From Muribaculaceae bacterium (GTDB taxonomy: Bacteria; Bacteroidota; Bacteroidia; Bacteroidales; Muribaculaceae), in NCBI GenBank assembly GCA_017557425.1, contig JAFYYU010000015.1:1-64000 (forward strand): a DNA stretch of 64,000 bases. Direction: 5' to 3'. Both the position numbers and the translations under genes were made by a program. Of the stretch, positions 36,016-43,596 are shown piece by piece; position 1 is the first letter of the stretch, and each line of letters begins with the position of its first letter. The notes under the pieces were generated by a model. The model made no database searches. It was not told the origin of the DNA and was given only the letters and a program-made list of their open reading frames with translations.

Positions 36016-37008
36016 TTACCACGAGCCGCACAGCAGGTAGTCGATTAAGGTGGTTACGTCGCTGATGTTCACGCTGCCGTCCTGGTCGCAGTCAGCGGCA
36101 CTCAGGTTGACGCCATCGGCATTGCCGCTCAGCAGGTAGTCGATCAAGGTAGTCACGTCGCTGATGTTCACACTGCCGTCACTGTCCACGTCACCACGCA
36201 GGAAGTCAACCTTCTCGCTGAAGTAGCCTGGGTTACTCGGACCGCCGTCGATGTGGGCATAAGCAACATCCACGTAGTTCTCGTCATAGGTCGTACCCTT
36301 GCCACCCACCAGGTTAGTACAGCCAATAAACATATTATTAGACTGTGACACGGCAGCTGTGCTCCACTCGTCACCGGCATAGATGGTCGTCAAACTGGTG
36401 CAGCTACGGAACATGTTCTCCATGGATATTACTTTGGCGGTGTTAAAGATACTCAGGTCCAGGCTCGTCAAACCGTAGCAGCCTGCGAACATGCTGTACA
36501 ATCTTGTCACGTTGGCTGTGTTGAAACTGCTCAGGTCCAGGCTCGTCAAACCAGAGCAGCTTAGGAACATACAGTCCATGATGGTTACGTTCGCGGTGTT
36601 GAAATTGCTCAAGTCAAGACTAGTCAATGCGATACAGCCAGAGAACATGTAACCCATGTTTGTCACCTCAGATGTATTGAGGTATTGCATGCCAGTGATG
36701 GACTCCAGCTTAATCATAAGATGAAACCATTGGTAGGTCGATGTGGGGCGCGCATCGGCAAATGACGGATCGAATACCACCCGAGTGAGGTAATAATAGA
36801 TTCCGGGGGTGTTCCACTCCGGAGGATTAGACTCCGTGTTCAGGTCATAGGTCGTGCCCGAGCGGGAACTGCGCAGGTTGTCAAAGTAGAACGTCAGCGT
36901 GGAGTCCTCAGGCGTGAAATTGACATAGGCCTCCTGGGCCATTGTCCCAAGGGCGCACATCATGGCCGCTACCAGGGCGACGAGTTTAAATAGTAGTTTC
37001 TTGTTCAT
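36016..37008 (-). CDS. BspA-like surface protein with 4 DUF285 repeats and dockerin pair
   Basis: 330 residues; signal MNKKLLFKLVALVAAMMCALGTMAQ. Same plan as the downstream gene, but only four 26-residue repeats (about 110-215) instead of eleven. The entry domain, closing domain (AHIDGGPSNPGYFSEKV) and both dockerin units are nearly identical to the neighbour even at the DNA level, pointing to recent duplication or gene conversion with repeat loss or gain. It is first in the two-gene operon, with a -7 box at 37075-37082. Function: presumed cell-surface protein. Confidence 0.88.
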   Translation of the reverse strand: MNKKLLFKLVALVAAMMCALGTMAQEAYVNFTPEDSTLTFYFDNLRSSRSGTTYDLNTESNPPEWNTPGIYYYLTRVVFDPSFADARPTSTYQWFHLMIKLESITGMQYLNTSEVTNMGYMFSGCIALTSLDLSNFNTANVTIMDCMFLSCSGLTSLDLSSFNTANVTRLYSMFAGCYGLTSLDLSIFNTAKVISMENMFRSCTSLTTIYAGDEWSTAAVSQSNNMFIGCTNLVGGKGTTYDENYVDVAYAHIDGGPSNPGYFSEKVDFLRGDVDSDGSVNISDVTTLIDYLLSGNADGVNLSAADCDQDGSVNISDVTTLIDYLLCGSW

Positions 37009-37074
37009 AGTTATCGGGATTTATTGGTTAGTACTATTTTTTGCTGTTTGGAGTTTCTTACGAGGTGTAGACTA

Positions 37075-37082
37075 CAAAGGTA
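37075..37082 (-). promoter_or_regulatory. Promoter -7 box of the DUF285 operon
   Basis: Minus strand TACCTTTG; leader about 60 nt. Confidence 0.6.
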
Positions 37083-37131
37083 ATCAACTTTTTCAGATTC
37101 TCATCAACGGTTAGACCATTTTATCTCCCGC

Positions 37132-37336
37132 AGACGCCTTATATATGTATTATGATTTAGACTAACTTTTTATTTATCAACTTTTTAATAACACAACATT
37201 ATGAGACAACTATTGAAATTTATCAACCTTGCGGCTCAGCTAACTGCATGAATAACTGACAATTTACATCCCACACGACAAAAAAGCGGCTGGCTGCGTG
37301 GGCAGTCGGCCGCTTGTTTTTTGATGTGGTACCTCC
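37132..37336. repeat. 205-bp cassette-boundary repeat, copy R1
   Basis: Collinear with 43233-43437. Shared blocks include CGCCTTATATA, TAGACTAACTTTTTATTTATC, ACATTATGAGAC, GACAATTTACATCCCACACG, the hairpin GCGGC..GCCGC (37286-37313) and the tail TTGATGTGGTACCTCC (37321-37336), which on the minus strand is the 3' end of tRNA-Phe (GGAGGTACCA) plus flank. Confidence 0.85.
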
Positions 37337-37483
37337 AGTCTCGGATGAATGAGTTTAAAGGAGACCGAATGAGTCGTTGATGTCGCTGATATTCAGAAAA
37401 TTAAGCTATCACCGAATACTCACTGAGATTACCATGTATCACCAAGGTTCAATCCCGGTTGTCATTTTGACAACCAGTTATAT

Positions 37484-39979
37484 CTAATTCTCGGCGCCAC
37501 TCAGGATGATGTTGATGACGGCGTTGATGTCAGCGATGTTGATTTCGCCATCATCATTCACGTCAGCCGAAGTGGTGCCACTATCTCCGCCCAAGATGAT
37601 GTTGATGACGGCATTTACATCTGCGATGTTCACTTCGCCGTCGCCATTCACGTCGCCCGGCACTTGATCCATCTCCACGATAGAGCCGAAATACGGATAC
37701 CAGTTCTCGTCAGCCCGGTAGGCATCAGCCATCCCCTGCAGTACGTGAAGCGTACGACCAGAGTAATCACCATTATCCAATGAGAATTGTCTATTCCCGT
37801 TCGATACCCTTGAGAGGTCAGCAATGTAGCAATACACATCCGTCAGGCCGCAACCATAGAACGCTCTTTCGCCGATAGAGGTAACGGAATTCCCAATCGT
37901 CACGCTTGTCAGTCCGCAGTACTCGAATGCCGAGGCACCGATTGAAGTAACGGAGTTTGGAATGGTGATGCTTGTCAGGCCCCAGCAGCCAGCGAACGCT
38001 TCCTTGCCGATGTGAGTGACGGAATTCCCCATCTTCACGTTTGACAGTTGACGGCAATACCTGAACGCATTATCTCCAATATTAGTGACGGAATTACCAA
38101 TCGTCACGCTTGTCAGGCTGCTACAATCATAGAACGCTCTTTCGCCGATGGAGGTGACGGAATTCCCAATCGTCACGCTTGTCAGGCCGCTGCAGTTCTC
38201 GAATGCCGCGTCACCCATTGAAGTAACGGAGTTTGGAATGGTGATGTTGGTCAGTCCGCTGCAGCCAGCGAACGCTGAGCCGCCGATGTAAGTAAGGGAG
38301 TTTGGAATGGTGATACTTGTCAGGACACTGCAACCAGAGAACGCATAATCGCCAATGGTAGTGACGGAAGTCCCCATTGTCACGTTCGACAATTTACGTA
38401 AATCGTATGCAAAATAATCGGGTATCTTCTGTACGCTATCGCCAATGATGATGGTCGAGATATTTAATTTAAATAAACTACTTTCACCTGGCGTTAAACT
38501 GAAATTGTCACATGAAACAGCATTAAAAATAAGTGTATCCAATAACGTGCAACGTTGGAATGCACATTCGCCGATGGAGGTGACGGATTTGCCAATCGTA
38601 ACGCTTGTCATACTATTGTTAGAATAGAACGCTCTTTCGCCGATGGTAGTGACGGAATTCGGAATCTCCACGCTCATAAGCCTACTGCAACCCATGAAGG
38701 CACATTCGCCAATGGAAATGACGGAATTCGGGATAGTCACACTCGTCAATTGGGTGAAACAGTATGCAAAATAGGCTGGAATCTTCTGTACACTATTACC
38801 AATATTGACAGTCGAGATATTATTTAAGTAATAGAAAGGACTATCGTTTCCCGTTGTACCGAATTCAGTGCACTCTACTGCATTGAAATTGAGGGTATCC
38901 AATGATGTGCAACTCGCGAACGCATTTTTGCCGATGGAGGTGACGGAATTGCCAATCGTCACGCTGGTCAGGCCGCTGCAACCATAGAACGCATTTTCTC
39001 CAATATTAGTGACGGAATTCGGAATCTCCACGCTTGTCAGGCCGCTGCAACCATAGAACGCTTCGTAGCCGATGGAAGTGACGGAATTCCCAATCTCCAC
39101 GCTTGTCAGGCCGCTGCAAAGAGAGAACGCACCGGAACCAATTGACGTGACGGAATTCCCAATCGTCACGCTAGTTAGGCCACTGCAACCACTGAACGCT
39201 TGATCTCCAATATTAGTGACGGAATTCGGTATCGCCACACTCGTAAGCCCACTGCAATCCATAAAGGCACATTCGCCAATGGTAGTGACGGAATTAGGAA
39301 TCTCCACGCTTGTCAGGCCATAGCAATTATAAAACGTATTAGGGCTGATGGTGGTGACGGAGTCCGGAATCGTCACGCTCCGCAGGTAATAGCAACCACC
39401 GAACGCATATTCGTCGATGGAAATGACGGAATTCGGGATTGTCACGCCCGTCAGGCCACTGCACCAATAGAACGCATGACTTGTGATACTTTTCGTACCA
39501 TCAGTTATAATGATATGTGTCCCTTCTGGCATCCTGCCTTTGTACTTATAAGCTACCAACCCAGCGTAAACAAGACCATCGGGTTGATTATCATACCACT
39601 CCGTATTATCAAATGCATCTCTGCCGATGTAAGTGACGGAATTCGGTATCGTCACGCTCCGCAGGTAATAGCAACCACCGAACGCATATTTGCCAATGGA
39701 GGTGACGGAATTCCCAATCGTCACGCTCCTCAGGCCGCGGCAATGACAGAACGCCTCACCACCGATGGAAGTGACGGAGAAAGTGGTTCCATTGTAGGTA
39801 ACAGTAGCCGGGATGACAACAGAGCCTGAATACCCACCATTGGCCCCATTGTTGGTCACAGTGGCTTCGTTGCCGTTGATGTTGTAGTAGATGCCATCGA
39901 CCTTAAAGTCGTAGGCCGTAGCGAGTGCGGGCAGCATGAGGGTCAGCACCAAGAAAGAAAAGCGGAACAGTTGTTTCAT
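37484..39979 (-). CDS. BspA-like LRR_5 surface protein with dockerin pair, long form
   Basis: 831 residues; signal MKQLFRFSFLVLTLMLPALATA. About 25-28 leucine-rich repeats of 23 residues (type LTSVTIGNSVTSIGERAFYGCSG, LRR_5) fill residues 60-720 and include two inserted loops (around VECTEFGTTGNDSPFYYL and VSCDNFSLTPGESS). The closing segment (LSRVSNGNRQFSLDNGDYSG, LHVLQGMADAYRADENW) and dockerin pair (GDVNGDGEVNIADVNAVINI and ADVNDDGEINIADINAVINI) match the paralogue at 40305. BspA-type proteins bind host or bacterial surface partners; ligand here unknown. Single gene with own promoter (40040-40047). Confidence 0.9.
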   Translation of the reverse strand: MKQLFRFSFLVLTLMLPALATAYDFKVDGIYYNINGNEATVTNNGANGGYSGSVVIPATVTYNGTTFSVTSIGGEAFCHCRGLRSVTIGNSVTSIGKYAFGGCYYLRSVTIPNSVTYIGRDAFDNTEWYDNQPDGLVYAGLVAYKYKGRMPEGTHIIITDGTKSITSHAFYWCSGLTGVTIPNSVISIDEYAFGGCYYLRSVTIPDSVTTISPNTFYNCYGLTSVEIPNSVTTIGECAFMDCSGLTSVAIPNSVTNIGDQAFSGCSGLTSVTIGNSVTSIGSGAFSLCSGLTSVEIGNSVTSIGYEAFYGCSGLTSVEIPNSVTNIGENAFYGCSGLTSVTIGNSVTSIGKNAFASCTSLDTLNFNAVECTEFGTTGNDSPFYYLNNISTVNIGNSVQKIPAYFAYCFTQLTSVTIPNSVISIGECAFMGCSRLMSVEIPNSVTTIGERAFYSNNSMTSVTIGKSVTSIGECAFQRCTLLDTLIFNAVSCDNFSLTPGESSLFKLNISTIIIGDSVQKIPDYFAYDLRKLSNVTMGTSVTTIGDYAFSGCSVLTSITIPNSLTYIGGSAFAGCSGLTNITIPNSVTSMGDAAFENCSGLTSVTIGNSVTSIGERAFYDCSSLTSVTIGNSVTNIGDNAFRYCRQLSNVKMGNSVTHIGKEAFAGCWGLTSITIPNSVTSIGASAFEYCGLTSVTIGNSVTSIGERAFYGCGLTDVYCYIADLSRVSNGNRQFSLDNGDYSGRTLHVLQGMADAYRADENWYPYFGSIVEMDQVPGDVNGDGEVNIADVNAVINIILGGDSGTTSADVNDDGEINIADINAVINIILSGAEN

Positions 39980-40039
39980 TGCCGTATATTGTTTAAGTTA
40001 ATAACGATTGATAGAGGCACTGCTTAAAGGTTTGACCCA

Positions 40040-40047
40040 CAAAGGTA
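40040..40047 (-). promoter_or_regulatory. Promoter -7 box of the long LRR_5 gene
   Basis: Minus strand TACCTTTG; leader about 55 nt. Confidence 0.6.
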
Positions 40048-40107
40048 ATAAAGATTTTTCAATTCTTATCACAGGCATGCCCATTTCCTATGACATCCAA
40101 CAAAAAA

Positions 40108-40157
40108 ACGGCCGGCTGATTTCTCAGTCGGTCGTTTGTTTTTGATGTGGTACCTCC
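40108..40157. repeat. Terminator hairpin plus tRNA-Phe tail, copy R2
   Basis: ACGGCCGGCTGA-TTTC-TCAGTCGGTCGT hairpin (40108-40135) and TTGATGTGGTACCTCC (40142-40157). On the minus strand, CCGGAGGTACCACATCAA equals the tRNA-Phe 3' end at 43422-43439. Confidence 0.85.
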
Positions 40158-40304
40158 GGTCTCGCATGGATGAGTCTGAATGAGACCGAATGAGTCGTCG
40201 ATGCCACTGATATTCAAACAATTAGAATACCACCTAAGACTCACCATGGTGCATTTAGAATCACCAAGGCTCAATCTCGGTTGACATTTTGACAACCGAT
40301 TATG

Positions 40305-41747
40305 TCAATTTAAGGTGCCGCCCAGGATGATGTCAATGACAGCGTTGATGTCGGCGATGTTGATTTCTCCATCACCGTTCACGTCGGCAGCAGTAGTGCT
40401 ACTGTTTCCACCCAAGATGATGTCGATGACGGCATTCACATCAGCAATATTGACTTCAAGGTCGCCATTCACGTCACCCATGAATATATCTTCCACAATC
40501 TGTCTGAAATACGGATTCCAGTTCTTATCAGCCCGGTAGGCATCACCCGTCCCCCGCAGCACATGAAGCGTGCGACCAGAGTAATCACTATTGAAATCCC
40601 TATAGAATAGTTGATTCCCGCACGATACGCCCGAGAGGTCAGCAATGTAGCAATACACATCCGTCAGCATCCAGCAGTTCTTGAACGCCTCGTTACCAAT
40701 TGAAGTCACCGAGTTCGGGATGACGATGCTGGTCAGACCATCGCACCAATAGAACGCATTGTCACCGATTTCAGTCACCGAGTTAGGAATATTGATGCTG
40801 GTCAGACCTTGGCAGTTGTAGAACGCATATCTACCGATAGAAGTCACCGAGTTGGCGATGTCGACGCTGGTCAGTCCTTTGCAGCTCTCGAACGCACATT
40901 TACCGATAGCAGTCACCGAGTTGGGAATAATGATGCTGGTCAGGCCACGGCAGTAAGAGAACGCAAAGTTACCGATTGAAGTTACCGAGTTGGGGATCAT
41001 CGTGTTCTTGCAGCCAACAATTAAAGTATTATCGGCGGTCTCTATAATTGCATTGCAGTTGTTGCGCGAATCATATCTTGGATTGCCACTTTCTACTACG
41101 ATGCAGGCCAGCTCATCGCAGTTCTCGAACACATTGTCACCGATAGCAGTCACCGAGTTAGGAATATTGATGCTGGTCAGACCATCGCAGTTGTAGAACG
41201 CTTTGTTACCGATAGCAGTCACCGAGTTGGGGATGACGATGCTGGTCAGACCATCGCAGCCCTCGAACGCAAAGTTACCGATCTTAGTCACCGAGTTGGG
41301 GATCATCGTGTTCTTGCAGCCAGCAATTAAAGTATTAGAGGCGGTCTCTATAATTGCATTGCAGTTGTTGCGCGAATCAAACCTTGGATTGCCACTTTCT
41401 ACCACGATGCTGGTCAGCACAGGGCAGTTCCCGAACGCAAAGTTACCGATCTTAGTTATCGAGCTGGGGATGTCGACGCTGGTCAGACCTTCGCAACAAT
41501 AGAAGGCAATTTCATCGATTGAAGTTACCGGGTAGGTGGTTCCATTGTAGGTGACGGTGGGCGGGATGACAACAGAGCCTAAATACCCAACGAAATACAT
41601 ATCATAATAATCACCTTTGCTGGTCACGGCGGCCTCGTTGCCGTTGATGTTGTAACAGATGCCATCGACCTGGAAGTCGTAGGCCGAGGCGGTAGCTGAC
41701 AGCATGAGGGCCAGTAGCAGTGTTATCAGTTTCTTAGTCGTGTTCAT
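40305..41747 (-). CDS. BspA-like LRR_5 surface protein with dockerin pair, short form
   Basis: 480 residues from the ATG at 41747 (MNTTKKLITLLLALMLSATASA); an in-frame ATG at 41777 lies beside the -7 box and is rejected. About a dozen 23-residue LRR_5 repeats (type LTSINIPNSVTEIGDNAFYWCDG) are interrupted twice by the same loop (IVVESGNPRYDSRNNCNAII, then NTLIVGCKNTMIPNSV), revealing an internal segment duplication. The closing segment and dockerin pair (GDVNGDLEVNIADVNAVIDI, ADVNGDGEINIADINAVIDI) are shared with the long form. Presumed surface adhesin. Confidence 0.9.
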   Translation of the reverse strand: MNTTKKLITLLLALMLSATASAYDFQVDGICYNINGNEAAVTSKGDYYDMYFVGYLGSVVIPPTVTYNGTTYPVTSIDEIAFYCCEGLTSVDIPSSITKIGNFAFGNCPVLTSIVVESGNPRFDSRNNCNAIIETASNTLIAGCKNTMIPNSVTKIGNFAFEGCDGLTSIVIPNSVTAIGNKAFYNCDGLTSINIPNSVTAIGDNVFENCDELACIVVESGNPRYDSRNNCNAIIETADNTLIVGCKNTMIPNSVTSIGNFAFSYCRGLTSIIIPNSVTAIGKCAFESCKGLTSVDIANSVTSIGRYAFYNCQGLTSINIPNSVTEIGDNAFYWCDGLTSIVIPNSVTSIGNEAFKNCWMLTDVYCYIADLSGVSCGNQLFYRDFNSDYSGRTLHVLRGTGDAYRADKNWNPYFRQIVEDIFMGDVNGDLEVNIADVNAVIDIILGGNSSTTAADVNGDGEINIADINAVIDIILGGTLN

Positions 41748-41774
41748 GATGTTATTCTGTTTGGGTTTATTCTG

Positions 41775-41782
41775 CAAAGATA
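41775..41782 (-). promoter_or_regulatory. Promoter -7 box of the short LRR_5 gene
   Basis: Minus strand TATCTTTG; a run of six C (41807-41812) lies 24 nt upstream, mirroring the left-edge gene. Confidence 0.6.
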
Positions 41783-41874
41783 CTTATTATTTTCGGAAAA
41801 GTTTCACCCCCCTGTTTTAATATTTATTTAACAAATATTGGGTGGATTCGACGGCTGTGGGCGGTTGTAATCGG

Positions 41875-43116
41875 TTAGTTACCGCAGTAGGTGCCGATGA
41901 AGAAGATGCTACGGGTGCTCTCCTCGAGAATGAAATACAGGAAGGGGCGGTTGGCATGAAACACGGCTTTCTCATAAAGTTGCGGCCCGGGAGATGTCGC
42001 TTCCATTCCCGATATGGTGACGGCCGAGGCTTTGGCGCCCTCCTCGTCGACATCGATCTTGGCCTTCTGCTTCATCATTGATACATACAAGCTCATGTCA
42101 GACATGTTAGAGAAGTCGGCACTGGCGGTGAACGCCGATTGGATGCCCATGGGTTTAAGAACACTAATCAGGTCAATATCGCTCACGATTTCAAACCGCG
42201 GCATGAGGATATCCACCTCTTGGGCTGTCATGTCGATGGCGTTCAGGTGTTCGGTAAGGGCTTGCTGGCTCATGTCGCGGATGAGGTCGCTCGTGGTCTT
42301 CCCCTCGGCAGGCAGCATGACATACATGCTGTAGCCACCGCTACCAAAGGGTATGCGCAGCATGGAACACAACTCGCTCTCGCAGCCCTGTGCTATAGCC
42401 TTGCGGTGCATAAGTTCACGTGTAACGACAGACCCGTCAGGCAAGGTAAAACTTGAGTTGCGGGTGTCGTTTTTATCAAATTTCTCTTTCCAGTCGGCGT
42501 TGAAGTAGATGGCGTTCAACAGATACATCGCGGCGTTGGGATTGATTTCGTTAAGGATGCTCGGAATCATGCCGCCAGTATTCTTTGAGCACCACTTGTT
42601 GATTTTGTCGAGGGTTCCGCTTTTGGTGAAGTCCAGTGCGTCAATCTGAGCGTTGTAGTAGTTCTTCATGTCATTGACAAATGCCCCAAGCAGACTCAGC
42701 CCTTTGGCCGAATTGACATTGATGCAGTTGGCGATTTTCACAGTCGCTGCAGGATCGACATTGGGCGCTCCCTCAATCATTTTCTTGCAATACTCGTTCA
42801 CAGCCTTCGGGTCTGAGCCAAAGCCCAGTGTAGCGGTGATTTCGTCGCGTGTTGTCCCTGCCGCACCAGTGTTAAGCATCCCCAGCATATAGGTCACGCT
42901 GATGGGTGATAGTACAGTGCTGACCTCGCCTTGCTGCTCCTGCATGGTCTGGAACAGACGCCATGCAAACTCATTGTTGTTGTCACGCATCTGCTGTTGT
43001 TCTGCACTCAACTGGATGGGCTTCACCTCAGGAAGCATATAAACCACCTCTCCGTCATCTTTACAGGCCGTCAGTGCCAACAGGCACACTAGCGTTGTAT
43101 AAAGTATCTTTTTCAT
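41875..43116 (-). CDS. Serpin lipoprotein (serine protease inhibitor)
   Basis: 413 residues. Lipoprotein signal with lipobox ALTAC (Cys18), then a full serpin fold: NNEFAWRLFQ (helix A), LSPISVTYMLGMLNTGAAG (helix B), YLLNAIYFNADWKEKF (strand 3A), DILMPRFEI, and the hinge DEEGAKASAVTISGMEAT, with small residues as expected for an inhibitory reactive loop. The serpin end signature FHANRPFLYFILEESTRSIFFIG is present. Gut Bacteroidales serpins are thought to protect against host or microbial proteases; the target here is not predictable. It lies between the LRR_5 gene and tRNA-Phe, same strand. Confidence 0.93.
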   Translation of the reverse strand: MKKILYTTLVCLLALTACKDDGEVVYMLPEVKPIQLSAEQQQMRDNNNEFAWRLFQTMQEQQGEVSTVLSPISVTYMLGMLNTGAAGTTRDEITATLGFGSDPKAVNEYCKKMIEGAPNVDPAATVKIANCINVNSAKGLSLLGAFVNDMKNYYNAQIDALDFTKSGTLDKINKWCSKNTGGMIPSILNEINPNAAMYLLNAIYFNADWKEKFDKNDTRNSSFTLPDGSVVTRELMHRKAIAQGCESELCSMLRIPFGSGGYSMYVMLPAEGKTTSDLIRDMSQQALTEHLNAIDMTAQEVDILMPRFEIVSDIDLISVLKPMGIQSAFTASADFSNMSDMSLYVSMMKQKAKIDVDEEGAKASAVTISGMEATSPGPQLYEKAVFHANRPFLYFILEESTRSIFFIGTYCGN

Positions 43117-43175
43117 TGCGATATTAGTTTATTCCGTAAATAATTCCGTTAAAGTATACCAGTTTTTAAGCACTG

Positions 43176-43183
43176 CAAAGATA
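43176..43183 (-). promoter_or_regulatory. Promoter -7 box of the serpin gene
   Basis: Minus strand TATCTTTG; leader about 55 nt. Confidence 0.6.
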
Positions 43184-43232
43184 CGAAAAGTATCTTGTTC
43201 ATGTTCAATATTCGCTTCCAAAAAAAACCGAA

Positions 43233-43437
43233 GTCGCCTTATATAATTATGATATAGACTAACTTTTTATTTATCCACTTATTAACAACAATAACATTAT
43301 GAGACGACTTTTTGAAATTTAGCAACTATGCGGCTCAGTTCATGGCATGCATCACTGACAATTTACATCCCACACGATAAAAAAACGGCCGGCTGCATGG
43401 GCAGTCGGCCGCTTCGTGTTTTTGATGTGGTACCTCC
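43233..43437. repeat. 205-bp cassette-boundary repeat, copy R3 (at the tRNA)
   Basis: Homologous over its length to 37132-37336. The hairpin CGGCCGGCTGC-ATGG-GCAGTCGGCCG (43386-43411) is the tRNA-Phe terminator, and the last 10 bp belong to the tRNA itself. Confidence 0.85.
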
Positions 43438-43499
43438 GGGGATCGAACCAGGGACACGCGGATTTTCAGTCCACTGCTCTACCACTGAGCTAAGGTACC
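43428..43499 (-). tRNA. tRNA-Phe (anticodon GAA)
   Basis: Minus strand forms a complete cloverleaf: acceptor GGTACCT/AGGTACC with discriminator A, D-arm GCTC-AGTGGTA-GAGC, anticodon loop ACTGAAAATCC, T-arm with GGTTCGATCC. CCA is not encoded. A TATCTTTG box lies at 43516-43523 and a strong hairpin terminator at 43386-43411. Confidence 0.93.
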
Positions 43500-43515
43500 T
43501 TTTCAAAAGCGACTG

Positions 43516-43523
43516 CAAAGATA
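43516..43523 (-). promoter_or_regulatory. Promoter -7 box of tRNA-Phe
   Basis: Minus strand TATCTTTG with TTG 21 bp upstream (43545-43547). Confidence 0.6.
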
Positions 43524-43596
43524 CGGCGGATTTTTGACGTGGCCAAATTTTTTGGCAAAAATTTTTAAAATAATTATTCAGCGTGCCTGCCTTGCG

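Larger units (their letters stand above)
37009..37483. other. Gene-free stretch with cassette repeat R1
   Basis: Contains the DUF285 operon promoter (37075-37082), the 205-bp repeat R1 (37132-37336), and the 3' flank of the LRR_5 gene, including a perfect GGTTGTCA/TGACAACC hairpin at 37457-37475. A 16-codon ORF (37201-37251, MRQLLKFINLAAQLTA) looks like the remnant of a signal-peptide start; its homologue at 43299 stops after seven codons. Confidence 0.65.
39980..40304. other. Gene-free stretch with cassette repeat R2
   Basis: Contains the promoter of the long LRR_5 gene (40040-40047), repeat R2 (40108-40157), and a 3' flank homologous to 37337-37483. No ORF is supported. Confidence 0.65.
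43117..43596. other. Gene-free protein-coding gap holding repeat R3 and tRNA-Phe
   Basis: Includes the serpin promoter (43176-43183), the 205-bp repeat R3 (43233-43437) with its 7-codon ORF remnant (43299-43322), tRNA-Phe (43428-43499) and the tRNA promoter (43516-43523). Confidence 0.7.

Noticed and set aside
37446-37460. GGTTCAATCCC string resembling a tRNA T-loop
   Set aside because: No acceptor, D or anticodon arm around it; it is the edge of the hairpin after the LRR_5 gene.
37321-40157. Extra tRNA-Phe genes or pseudogenes at R1 and R2
   Set aside because: Only the last 10-12 nt of the tRNA are present; no anticodon or D-arm sequence follows.
34341-43499. Calling the array an integrative element with att sites
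   Set aside because: No integrase, transposase or mobilisation gene is present in the window, and R1/R3 homology extends well beyond a core site, so segmental duplication is equally possible.
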